Shown: piece by piece, positions 1 through 8,707 of the stretch
Position numbering within the stretch: position 1 is the first letter of the stretch
Layout of the letters: every line of letters starts with the position of its first letter
Assembly (NCBI GenBank): GCA_902610585.1
Contig: CACLWE010000005.1
Location: forward strand, 42,081-106,080
DNA: 64,000 nt
Direction: 5' to 3'
Source of the DNA: an uncultured Pelagibacteraceae bacterium
Lineage (GTDB): Bacteria > Pseudomonadota > Alphaproteobacteria > Pelagibacterales > AG-422-B15
Translations under genes and position numbers: made by a program
The notes under the pieces: generated by a model
Database searches by the model: none
What the model was told of the DNA's origin: nothing
What the model saw: the letters and a program-made list of their open reading frames with translations, nothing else

Positions 1-794
1 GACTAAATTTTAAGGGTGTTAATAAATTTAAATCAAATCTTTTTTTTGGGAAAATTATTGAGAAGGATGTAGACTTAGGGTTTGAATTATTAAGACTTAA
101 TACTGAAATTTTAGCTCATACCCTAAAAGAATTGGGAATTAACACAAACACAGCGCCAGTTTTAGATTTACCAGCAGCAAATGAAAGTGGTGTAATTGGA
201 GATCGAGCTTTTTCGATAAATGAAAGGACCGTCTCTAAAGCAGGTAAGATAGTAATTGAAACAAATAATAAATGCGGCATAGCTTCTGTGATTAAACATT
301 TACCTGGGCATGGCCGAGCAAGAGTTGACAGTCATTTTGAAATGCCTGAAGTAGATGAAATTGAAGACGAACTTTTAAGTACTGATTTTAAGCCTTTTCA
401 GAACAACTCCGACGCATTATTAGGTATGACGGCACATATTTTATTTAAGTCTTTAGACGATCAAAATATTGCTACTTTTTCAAAAAAAATTATTGAAACA
501 ATAATAAGAAATAAAATTGGCTTTAAAGGGCTACTGATGACCGATGATATTTCAATGAAAGCTATTTCAGATGATGTTGATATAGCTGCTTTAAAATCAC
601 TTAGTGCCGGCTGTGACCTTGTTCTTCATTGTAATGGAAACATCAATGAAATTAATAAGATAGCTGAAAGAATTAAGAATGAAGCTGAGCCTATTTTAAT
701 ACCTGACGATCTTATCAATATCTATCAGACAAAATCTGATTTCGTACATGAAGAAAACATAAAAGCCTACGAATATCTAACCAAGCAGCTTTGA
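1..794 (+). CDS. nagZ: beta-N-acetylhexosaminidase (glycoside hydrolase family 3), 5'-truncated by window edge
   Basis: Listed ORF starts at 132 but the frame stays open to base 3 (LNFKGVNKFKSNLFFGKIIEKDVDLGFELLRLNTEILAHTLKELGINTNTAPVLDL...). NagZ motifs KHLPGHGRARVDSH and LMTDDISMKAI. Confidence 0.9.
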   Translation, partial: LNFKGVNKFKSNLFFGKIIEKDVDLGFELLRLNTEILAHTLKELGINTNTAPVLDLPAANESGVIGDRAFSINERTVSKAGKIVIETNNKCGIASVIKHLPGHGRARVDSHFEMPEVDEIEDELLSTDFKPFQNNSDALLGMTAHILFKSLDDQNIATFSKKIIETIIRNKIGFKGLLMTDDISMKAISDDVDIAALKSLSAGCDLVLHCNGNINEINKIAERIKNEAEPILIPDDLINIYQTKSDFVHEENIKAYEYLTKQL

Positions 795-854
795 TGTATT
801 TTATCGTATATAAGCATCATCTGTTATATAATAAAAGAATCAAAGAATTGAAAA

Positions 855-1652
855 ATGGAAGATATTTCAAGTACTTATACTGAACAGGAAGCATCTAATC
901 AAACTAGCCCAGATGATTTGATTGTAAACTTGGGAGAATTCGAAGGTCCCCTAGATCTGCTGTTAACATTAGCTAAATCTCAAAAAGTAGATTTAATGAA
1001 AATTTCCATTCTCCAACTCACAGAGCAATACTTGGAGTTTATAGAAAAAGTTCGTAATCGCAATTTAGAGTTGGCGGCTGACTATCTTGTTATGGCAGCT
1101 TGGATGGCTTACTTAAAATCCAATTTGTTAATACCAAGAGAAGAGTCAGGTGAAGAATTGAGTGCTGAAGAAATGGCAGAAAGATTGAAATTTCAACTCA
1201 AGAAACTTGAAGCGATCCGACAAGTTTCTCAAAAATTAATGAATTTACCAAAACTTGGTACAGATTTTTTTAATAGAGGGATGCCTGAAGGCATAAGGTT
1301 GATACGAACGCCTGAATATTATCTGGATTTATACGATCTTTTAAAATCATATGCAGATCAAAGGTACAGAACTGCCTACTCATCGATGACTATTGAAAGA
1401 CCGCCTGTTTTTGCAATGGAAGATGCGCTTGTTAGACTTCAAAGAATGATAGGTGATGTACCAGAATGGACTCGGCTTGAGAAATTTTTACCACATGAAT
1501 TTTCAAACGGTAAAAGCGCTAGATCAGGTGTTGCAGGAACCCTGGCTGCAGCAATGGAACTTGTAAGAGAAGGGGTACTTGAAGTACAGCAGCTGGTTCC
1601 TTTTGGACCAGTATTTTTAAAAAATAAAAAGGACGATGAATTCATTAATTAA
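855..1652 (+). CDS. scpA: segregation and condensation protein A
   Basis: FEGPLDLLLTLAKSQKVDLMKISILQLTEQYLEFI motif; followed by scpB. Confidence 0.93.
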   Translation: MEDISSTYTEQEASNQTSPDDLIVNLGEFEGPLDLLLTLAKSQKVDLMKISILQLTEQYLEFIEKVRNRNLELAADYLVMAAWMAYLKSNLLIPREESGEELSAEEMAERLKFQLKKLEAIRQVSQKLMNLPKLGTDFFNRGMPEGIRLIRTPEYYLDLYDLLKSYADQRYRTAYSSMTIERPPVFAMEDALVRLQRMIGDVPEWTRLEKFLPHEFSNGKSARSGVAGTLAAAMELVREGVLEVQQLVPFGPVFLKNKKDDEFIN

Positions 1653-1659
1653 ATAAATT

Positions 1660-2343
1660 ATGTCTGATGAAGTAGAAAAAAATAATGTCATGAATTTTCC
1701 ATCTGAGGATATGGACAATCTTAGAATTCTCGAGGCTCTTCTATTTGCAGCAAATGAACCCCTTGATGCAGAGAGTTTAAAGGCAAGATTGCCGAAGGGT
1801 ACAAATTTAAACAAATTACTAAATTTAATTGAAGCTCAATATAAAAATAGGGGAGTTAATCTTGTCAAAACTGGCAATAAATGGAGCTTTAAAACTGCTA
1901 CCGATCTTGCACCAATGATGAAAAAAGAAAAAATAGTTCAAAGAAAACTATCAAAGGCTGCTACTGAGACTTTGGCAATAATCGCCTATCATCAACCTGT
2001 TACAAGAGCTGAAGTTGAAGACATAAGAGGAGTTCATTTCAGTCCTGGAACTCTTGATGTTCTTATGGAGTTAAACTGGGTGAGGCCAATCGGTAGAAAG
2101 AAGGTACCAGGAAGGCCCATTATTTACGGTACAACTGAGAGGTTCCTAGAGTACTTCCAGCTAGAACAAGTCACAGATTTACCTGGACTTGAAGAATTAA
2201 AAGCGGCTGGTCTTTTAGAAAGCCGCCTGCCTCCAAATTTAGACATTAGAGAACCAAAAGAAATTGATCACAGCCAGATAGAACCATTCGGAGAAGATGA
2301 AAATATAGATGATCTGATTCAAAGTGGACATGAGGCAGAATAG
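1660..2343 (+). CDS. scpB: segregation and condensation protein B
   Basis: LRILEALLFAANEPL and ALAIIAYHQPVTRAEVEDIRGV-like ScpB motifs. Confidence 0.93.
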   Translation: MSDEVEKNNVMNFPSEDMDNLRILEALLFAANEPLDAESLKARLPKGTNLNKLLNLIEAQYKNRGVNLVKTGNKWSFKTATDLAPMMKKEKIVQRKLSKAATETLAIIAYHQPVTRAEVEDIRGVHFSPGTLDVLMELNWVRPIGRKKVPGRPIIYGTTERFLEYFQLEQVTDLPGLEELKAAGLLESRLPPNLDIREPKEIDHSQIEPFGEDENIDDLIQSGHEAE

Positions 2344-2359
2344 AAATTAGCCTTAAATT

Positions 2360-3760
2360 GTGAAACGTCTATTTAAAGCAATCCTGTTTGCAAACATTTT
2401 TTTTTATATTTGTACTTCAATATCTTCAGACCCGTTACTGCCAGGTGGCAAAACCTCAAATGAGGTTGAAAATAAAAATAGTTTTTCACTGGTTGCAAGA
2501 AATTTAGGAGATAATTTAAAAATCAATTTTCTTGTAGGAAATGCTTTATTTGAGAGAATTTGGGAAGATGCAAAATTCTCAGAAAATATTGCAAGAGATG
2601 GTTTAGGGCCTTATTTCAGTGCTCGTTCGTGCGAAGCATGTCATATTTCTGATGGACGAGGACATTTGCCTATAGATGAATCTGATGACGCTGTATCTGT
2701 TGTTATTCAAATTTCAAAAAATCAGGACTCAATTTCAGATGGTATTAAAAATCTACCAGATCCCATTTACGGAAATCAAATTAGTGAATTCTCGGTTGAA
2801 AGTATTCCAAGAGAAGCGGACATTGTTATTAATTATGAATATGTTCCAATATCTTACAATGATGGTCGTATAGTCGAATTAAGAAAGCCTGTAATTAAAA
2901 TTAGAAATTTTAATTACGGAGATATCAATCAAGATACAAACTTTTCAGCAAGAATCGCACAACCAATGATTGGTCTAGGTTTAATTGAAAACATTAGTGA
3001 AACGGATATTTTGATAAATGCAGATGTGAAGGACATAAACGGTGATGGAATATCTGGAAAAGCAAATATTGTTTGGCATAATCAAAAAAATGATTATTCC
3101 CTTGGTCGGTTTGGCTGGAAAGCATCTCAACCTACGGTTTACCAACAAACTGCTGATGCCTTTTTTCATGACATGGGTTTATCAAATAAACTTTTTGAAA
3201 ATCCATTTAACTGTACTGATGTGCAATTAAGCTGTCAAAATGCAGTCAGTGGAAATAGCGAAAGCTATGATGGCTATGAAGTTTCTAATGATCAATTGGA
3301 TCTAGTAGTTTTTTATTCATCGCAACTTGGTGTGCCAGTAAGAAGAAACGTGAGAGATATTAACGTGGTTAAAGGTAAAGAAATATTTTTTAAAATTGGC
3401 TGCAATTCTTGTCATACTGAGAGATTTGTTACAAAAAATGAGAGTAAACATCAAAATTTAGCCAATCAAATAATATACCCTTATTCAGATTTTTTGCTGC
3501 ATGATATGGGTGAACAGTTGTCTGATGGTGTTAACGAATTCAATGCCAGTGGCTCTGAATGGAGAACGCCGCCTTTGTGGGGAATAGGGTTGACATCAGT
3601 GGTATCTGCAGAATATGGATTTTTACATGATGGAAGGGCTCGAACAATTGAGGAGGCAATATTATGGCATGGCGGGGAAGCCTCTAGAGTGTTAGAAGAG
3701 TTCAAATCTTTAGATAAAAATCAAGTAAATCAATTAATTAGCTTTATAAATTCATTATAG
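2360..3760 (+). CDS. di-haem c-type oxidoreductase (DUF1111 / di-heme thiol oxidoreductase-like), exported
   Basis: N-terminal signal-like segment; two CxxCH haem motifs (CEACH, CNSCH); LHDMGEQLSDG, WRTPPLWGIGLT and FLHDGRARTIEEAILWHGGEA motifs. Confidence 0.85.
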   Translation: MKRLFKAILFANIFFYICTSISSDPLLPGGKTSNEVENKNSFSLVARNLGDNLKINFLVGNALFERIWEDAKFSENIARDGLGPYFSARSCEACHISDGRGHLPIDESDDAVSVVIQISKNQDSISDGIKNLPDPIYGNQISEFSVESIPREADIVINYEYVPISYNDGRIVELRKPVIKIRNFNYGDINQDTNFSARIAQPMIGLGLIENISETDILINADVKDINGDGISGKANIVWHNQKNDYSLGRFGWKASQPTVYQQTADAFFHDMGLSNKLFENPFNCTDVQLSCQNAVSGNSESYDGYEVSNDQLDLVVFYSSQLGVPVRRNVRDINVVKGKEIFFKIGCNSCHTERFVTKNESKHQNLANQIIYPYSDFLLHDMGEQLSDGVNEFNASGSEWRTPPLWGIGLTSVVSAEYGFLHDGRARTIEEAILWHGGEASRVLEEFKSLDKNQVNQLISFINSL

Positions 3761-3793
3761 ACACAAATTATCAAAGTGCGTCATATTTGCTAT

Positions 3794-3808
3794 TGATAAT
3801 CATTCTCA
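3794..3808 (+). promoter_or_regulatory. Fur/Mur-like 7-1-7 box TGATAAT-C-ATTCTCA
   Basis: One mismatch from symmetric TGATAATnATTATCA, 52 nt upstream of the Fe-binding protein start codon. Confidence 0.6.
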
Positions 3809-3859
3809 ATAAGTTATATAGAATGAAACTTAGTATCATTCTAAAGAAGGGGAAATTTT

Positions 3860-4891
3860 ATGAATTCAGTATTAAGATTCTTAGCAATAGCTGTAATTAC
3901 TTTTGTAACAGTTGGCAGTTCATTCGCTAATGAAGTTAATTTGTATACGTCAAGGCATTACGACTCAGATGATGCATTATATCAAAAGTTTACGAACGAT
4001 ACTGGCATCAAAGTAAACGTTATTTCAGGTAAAGGAAAAGCATTAATGGAAAGACTTGCTTCAGAAGGAGTAAATTCTCCTGCTGATGTCTTCATTACCG
4101 TAGATGCTGGTAATCTATGGAAAGTTCAAAAAGATGGAATGTTTCAAAGTATCAGCTCAGATACTATCAATTCAATTGTACCTGAAAATTTAAGAGGTCC
4201 AAATAACGAGTGGGTTGGAATAGCTAAACGTTCTAGAGTAATTTATTATAATCCAGTAAATGTTTCCGCAGAGGATATGGAAGGGCTTACGTATGAAGAT
4301 CTTTCAGATCCAAAATGGAAAGGTAGAGTTGCAATAAGAAGTTCTGGTAATATGTATAATCAGTCTTTAGTTGCTTCACTGATTGCCAATAATGGTATTG
4401 ATGCTACTGAAAAGTGGGCGCATAGATTTGTAGGCAACTTTGCAAGAAAACCTGAAGGTAATGACAGAGCGCAGATTATGGCAGTTGCAAATGGCGAAGC
4501 AGATGTTGCTGTAGCAAATAGTTATTACATTGGTTTAATGTTATCCGGAAAAAAAGGTGAAGAACAGCAAGCTGCAGCAAGAAAAGTTGAACTTCATTTT
4601 CCTGGCCAAGATGGACGAGGTGCTCATATTAATGTGAGTGGAGCTGGTCTTATGAAAAATGCTCCAAATGCAAATAATGCTGTTAAGTTTATCGAGTTCC
4701 TGCTTAGTGAAGAAGCTCAAAGTCACATAGTGAATAACACTTATGAGTTTCCAATGCTTGAAGGTGTTGCACCTAGTGATTTAATAGCTCAATTTGGTTC
4801 TGGTTTCAAAGAAGATCAGACTTCAGTTGCAAGCTATGGCGAATTCAATCCTGAAGCTGTTAAGTTGATGGATAGAGTTGGTTGGCAATAA
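3860..4891 (+). CDS. Fe(3+) ABC transporter, periplasmic substrate-binding protein
   Basis: Signal peptide; NEVNLYTSRHYDSDDALYQKFTNDTGIKVNVISGKGKALMERL; tandem Tyr in VANSYYIGLML as in FbpA/FutA-type iron-binding proteins. Confidence 0.9.
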   Translation: MNSVLRFLAIAVITFVTVGSSFANEVNLYTSRHYDSDDALYQKFTNDTGIKVNVISGKGKALMERLASEGVNSPADVFITVDAGNLWKVQKDGMFQSISSDTINSIVPENLRGPNNEWVGIAKRSRVIYYNPVNVSAEDMEGLTYEDLSDPKWKGRVAIRSSGNMYNQSLVASLIANNGIDATEKWAHRFVGNFARKPEGNDRAQIMAVANGEADVAVANSYYIGLMLSGKKGEEQQAAARKVELHFPGQDGRGAHINVSGAGLMKNAPNANNAVKFIEFLLSEEAQSHIVNNTYEFPMLEGVAPSDLIAQFGSGFKEDQTSVASYGEFNPEAVKLMDRVGWQ

Positions 4892-4906
4892 TTTAATGTC
4901 AACCAG

Positions 4907-4968
4907 GTTGAGGTAATTTGGTCACCGTCTTTTCTTCTCATTAGTATCCAAGGTCAAATTGCCTCAAC
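4907..4968 (+). other. Intercistronic stem-loop (17-bp stem, 28-nt loop) between binding-protein and permease genes
   Basis: GTTGAGGTAATTTGGTC (4907-4923) pairs with GGTCAAATTGCCTCAAC (4952-4968), with 3 G-U wobbles and no mismatches. Confidence 0.8.
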
Positions 4969-5027
4969 AAAAATTAAGGTTATATTAGAGTTTATTGGAT
5001 AAATAGTATAGGAAACAGCAATTATTT

Positions 5028-6641
5028 ATGAAGTTAGATCTTTGGCAAGTTACACCAGTTGCAACATTTGCAATTTTTATTGCCCCAGTACTTATTGTGC
5101 TTTTCAGTTTAGCTGGTGATTACTCTGACAACTGGACACACTTGTACAATTACGTGCTGATTGGATATATAGAAAACTCATTTTACTTAGTTATTGGCGT
5201 CTCAATTATGGTTACCATAATTGGTGTTGGCACTGCCTGGTTAGTCACCAACTATAATTTTACAGGAAAAAATATTTTTGAATGGGCGCTAATTTTGCCA
5301 CTTGCTGTACCACCATATATACTTGCTTACACTTTCACTGGTTTATTCGATACCTTTGGTACAGCGAATAATTTAATAAGGGATCTTTTTGGGCTCGGTG
5401 CAGATTTTATTTTTTTTCCTAAAGTAAGAAATGTTCCTGGAGCGATTGTAGTATTTTCCTTCACTCTGTATCCATATGTATATCTTGTGAGCAGAATGGC
5501 CTTTATAAATCAATCTAGATCAATTCTTGAAGCGGGTAGAACTCTTGGACTTAGTAAACTAGAAGTATTTTATAAATTAGCTGTTCCAATGATTAGACCA
5601 GCAATTATTGGGGGTCTCATGCTCGTAATCATGGAAACTTTATCTGATTTCGGAGCAGTTGATCACTTTGCCATTTCAACTTTTACAACTGGAATATTTA
5701 GAACATGGTACGGCATGTATGATATTGAAACTGCAAAGCAGTTAGCTTCATTGTTACTCATATTTGCAATTCTATTAATTATATCTGAACGTTACTCCAG
5801 AAAAAATGCTAGATATTCAAATGCCAGCTCAGTCTTTAAGCCGCTTTATTTAACTAGACTGAAAGGTAGTTCAAATATTTTAGCAATATTAATTTGTTTC
5901 GTTCCAATCTTTGTCGGTTTTTTATTGCCTGTGATGGAACTTGGGTACTGGGCATTTAATTACAAGTTAGATTTTTTTAATGATACGTTTCTTACGACTG
6001 CATGGAATACATTTTACTTAGCAATAATAGCAGCTTTCTTATGCAGTCTATTAGCTGTGCTTATAAATTTTTCAATTAGATATAAAAAAAATAATTACCT
6101 GAAGTTTATGAGTTCCTTTTTGACTGTTGGTTATGCGGTGCCAGGTTTAATACTTGCAATTGGCGTTATGCAGCTACTTACATTTTTAGACAGAAGCATT
6201 GGAGATTATTATTTTGATTTTGTGCTTACAGGTAGTCTAGTTGGATTAGTTTTAGCTTACATAATAAAATCCTATGCGCTCTCAAGTTCTACGATTGAAG
6301 CTGGATATCAGCGTATAAATATGAGAATTGATGATGTAGCAAAAACACTTAAAACATCAGGCTGGTCTCTTTTATCTTCAGTTCATTTGCCATTATTAAA
6401 AACTAGTTTTCTAACAAGCATGTTATTGGTAGTTTCAGAAGTCATAAAAGAACTTCCCGCAACGCTTATTTTGAGACCATTTAATTTTGATACATTAGCT
6501 GTATATACTTATATATATGCAGCAGAAGAAAGAATGTACGATGCTGCTGCACCTTCTATTGCAATAGTTATGGTAGGGCTTATTCCAATAATAATATTGA
6601 CTAGAATGATCAGAAGTTCTAGACCTGCATCAAGAGATTAA
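5028..6641 (+). CDS. Fe(3+) ABC transporter permease (duplicated permease domains)
   Basis: Multi-TM; EAGRTLGLSKLEVFYKLAVPMIRPAIIGG and DDVAKTLKTSGWSLLSSVHLPLLK EAA loops. Confidence 0.9.
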   Translation: MKLDLWQVTPVATFAIFIAPVLIVLFSLAGDYSDNWTHLYNYVLIGYIENSFYLVIGVSIMVTIIGVGTAWLVTNYNFTGKNIFEWALILPLAVPPYILAYTFTGLFDTFGTANNLIRDLFGLGADFIFFPKVRNVPGAIVVFSFTLYPYVYLVSRMAFINQSRSILEAGRTLGLSKLEVFYKLAVPMIRPAIIGGLMLVIMETLSDFGAVDHFAISTFTTGIFRTWYGMYDIETAKQLASLLLIFAILLIISERYSRKNARYSNASSVFKPLYLTRLKGSSNILAILICFVPIFVGFLLPVMELGYWAFNYKLDFFNDTFLTTAWNTFYLAIIAAFLCSLLAVLINFSIRYKKNNYLKFMSSFLTVGYAVPGLILAIGVMQLLTFLDRSIGDYYFDFVLTGSLVGLVLAYIIKSYALSSSTIEAGYQRINMRIDDVAKTLKTSGWSLLSSVHLPLLKTSFLTSMLLVVSEVIKELPATLILRPFNFDTLAVYTYIYAAEERMYDAAAPSIAIVMVGLIPIIILTRMIRSSRPASRD

Positions 6642-6643
6642 AA

Positions 6644-7357
6644 ATGGATATAATTCTTGAACTAAAAAATATAAAACACAGCTTCACAAGAGATAATGAA
6701 GTTTTAAAAGATGTTTCTCTACAAGTAAATCGAGGAGAGATAATTACAATCTTAGGACCCTCTGGATGCGGCAAAACTACTTTGCTAAGAATTATTGCAG
6801 GTCTAGAAGAACAATCAGCAGGAACGGTATCTATAGATCATGAAGTTGTTTCAGGACATTTAAATCACGTAAATACTGAGGAAAGAAATATTGGTTTGGT
6901 TGTTCAAGAAAGAGCGTTGTTTCCACACCTCTCGATTATGAATAATGTAAAATTTGGAATAAAAGGTACTAATAAAAATAATACCGAGAGAGCAATGAGT
7001 TTATTAAAGTTATTTAGTGTTGAAAGATATGCAAAAAACTATCCTCATGAAATATCAAGTGGCGAACAACAAAGGGTTGCTTTAGCAAGAGCCATGGCGC
7101 CAAATCCAAAAATTTTGTTAATGGATGAACCTTTTGGAGCTTTGGATAAAGAATTAAAAGTAAGATTGAGATCTGAAACAAATAAAATTCTTCGTGATAA
7201 CCTCACTACAACTATCATTGTTTCTCACGATACTGAAGACGCGCTAGCAATGTCTGATAGAGTTTTAACCATGAAAGATGGTAATTTTATTCAAAATGGC
7301 AAACCTGAAGATGTCATCTCTATAAGCTCAACCGCATCTCAAAAAAACCTAATTTAA
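6644..7357 (+). CDS. Fe(3+) ABC transporter ATP-binding protein
   Basis: Walker A GPSGCGKTT, signature ISSGEQQR, Walker B ILLMDEPFGALD. Confidence 0.9.
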   Translation: MDIILELKNIKHSFTRDNEVLKDVSLQVNRGEIITILGPSGCGKTTLLRIIAGLEEQSAGTVSIDHEVVSGHLNHVNTEERNIGLVVQERALFPHLSIMNNVKFGIKGTNKNNTERAMSLLKLFSVERYAKNYPHEISSGEQQRVALARAMAPNPKILLMDEPFGALDKELKVRLRSETNKILRDNLTTTIIVSHDTEDALAMSDRVLTMKDGNFIQNGKPEDVISISSTASQKNLI

Positions 7358-7383
7358 TTACCTTTTATTTGATGGTAATTTTT
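7356..7383 (+). terminator. Rho-independent-like terminator after the iron ABC operon
   Basis: AATTACC-(11 nt)-GGTAATT perfect 7-bp stem overlapping the stop codon, followed by TTT. Confidence 0.55.
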
Positions 7384-7440
7384 AACTTTTACTAATAAGG
7401 TATTAATATATATATATTATTAGAAATAATTGAGGAATAA

Positions 7441-7623
7441 ATGGGTATTAGTTTTTGGCAAATATTAATCGTTGTAGCACTTCTTGTTATACTTTTTGGT
7501 AGAGGAAAAATATCTGAATTAATGGGCGATGTAGCTAAAGGTGTTAAAAGTTTTAAAAAAGGCATCAATGACGATGATGAACCAAAGTCAATAAATAAAT
7601 CAGACGAAGACTCCAAAGAGTAA
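7441..7623 (+). CDS. tatA: Sec-independent translocase TatA/E
   Basis: [38 protein letters not shown]. Confidence 0.92.
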   Translation: MGISFWQILIVVALLVILFGRGKISELMGDVAKGVKSFKKGINDDDEPKSINKSDEDSKE

Positions 7624-7638
7624 CCTAAAGTAATTGTT

Positions 7639-7935
7639 ATGTTACCTGGTATCGGAGGAGTAGAGTATCTTGTCATTGCAGCATTAATTATCATTTTTGT
7701 TGGTCCGAAAGATTTGCCAGCTGTACTCAGATCTTTTGGAAATTTGTGGGGTAAAATCAGAAACTTCTCAAGAGAATTTAGATCCAGTATCAATGAGATT
7801 GCAAAAGAAACAGGTGTAGACGATATCAAGTCTAAAATTGAAAATACAAATCCAAAAAACTTTACAGACGAGATGCGTGACTCGATAAATAAAAATATCG
7901 TTCAGTCAGAAAATCAGAAAAAAGAAAATGAGTGA
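7639..7935 (+). CDS. tatB: Sec-independent translocase TatB
   Basis: MLPGIGGVEYLVIAALIIIFVGPKDLPAVLRSFG. Confidence 0.9.
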   Translation: MLPGIGGVEYLVIAALIIIFVGPKDLPAVLRSFGNLWGKIRNFSREFRSSINEIAKETGVDDIKSKIENTNPKNFTDEMRDSINKNIVQSENQKKENE

Positions 7936-8704
7936 TACAAAGGAAACGTTAGATGAAGGAAAGCAGCCTTTAATTCAACATCTTGTAGAACTAAGAAGCA
8001 GACTTATTAAATCACTAATTTTAATTTCTGTTATGTTTGTTGTTGCATATATATTTGCAGACACAATTTATAATTTTTTAGTTCAACCATATGCTGATGC
8101 AGTACAGGGTGAGTCTGGCAGAAGGCTTATATTTACCGCTTTACACGAAACCTTTTTCACTTATTTAAGAGTTGCATTATTTGCTTCTATTTTTGTTTCT
8201 CTTCCATTTATACTTATTCAAATTTGGATTTTTGTCGCACCAGGTCTTTATCGCAATGAAAAAACTGTTGTTATTCCATATTTAATTGCAACGCCAATAT
8301 TATTCTTATTAGGAGCAGCATTGGTTTACTATTTTATTATGCCACTTGCCATTAAATTCTTTCTATCTTTTGAATCCATTGGTGGCCAAGGAACATTACC
8401 AATTCAATTAGAGGCCAAAGTTAATGAGTATTTAAGCTTAATTATGCGTTTAATATTTGCATTTGGCATCAGTTTTCAACTGCCAGTTCTTTTAACATTA
8501 TTAGCAAGAGTTGGTTTTGTAAGTTCTGAAGGATTAAGAAAAAATAGAAAGTATGTGATTGTAGGAGTCTTTGCAGTAGCAGCTATTTTAACACCACCGG
8601 ACCCAATCTCCCAAATAGGGCTTGGAATACCGATATTATTGCTGTATGAAATTTCAATATTTGCGGTAAAATTTATTGAAGAAAAAAAAGCTAAATCAGA
8701 GTAA
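7928..8704 (+). CDS. tatC: Sec-independent translocase TatC
   Basis: LIQHLVELRSRLIKS; PDPISQIGLGIPILLLYEISI. Confidence 0.95.
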   Translation: MSDTKETLDEGKQPLIQHLVELRSRLIKSLILISVMFVVAYIFADTIYNFLVQPYADAVQGESGRRLIFTALHETFFTYLRVALFASIFVSLPFILIQIWIFVAPGLYRNEKTVVIPYLIATPILFLLGAALVYYFIMPLAIKFFLSFESIGGQGTLPIQLEAKVNEYLSLIMRLIFAFGISFQLPVLLTLLARVGFVSSEGLRKNRKYVIVGVFAVAAILTPPDPISQIGLGIPILLLYEISIFAVKFIEEKKAKSE

Positions 8705-8707
8705 AAT

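Noticed and set aside
1439-1645. Antisense ORFs of 60-108 aa throughout the window (for example 1439-1645, 7392-7829, 8476-8766, 44011-44277, 54209-54535, 54936-55238)
   Set aside because: They lie opposite strongly supported genes, have no recognisable motifs or sensible start contexts, and are expected by chance from the codon pattern of the sense gene.
2676-2873. Same-strand alternative-frame ORFs (2676-2873, 3042-3230, 54247-54429, 56421-56618, 58831-59058)
   Set aside because: Embedded in confident genes in another frame, with no independent support.
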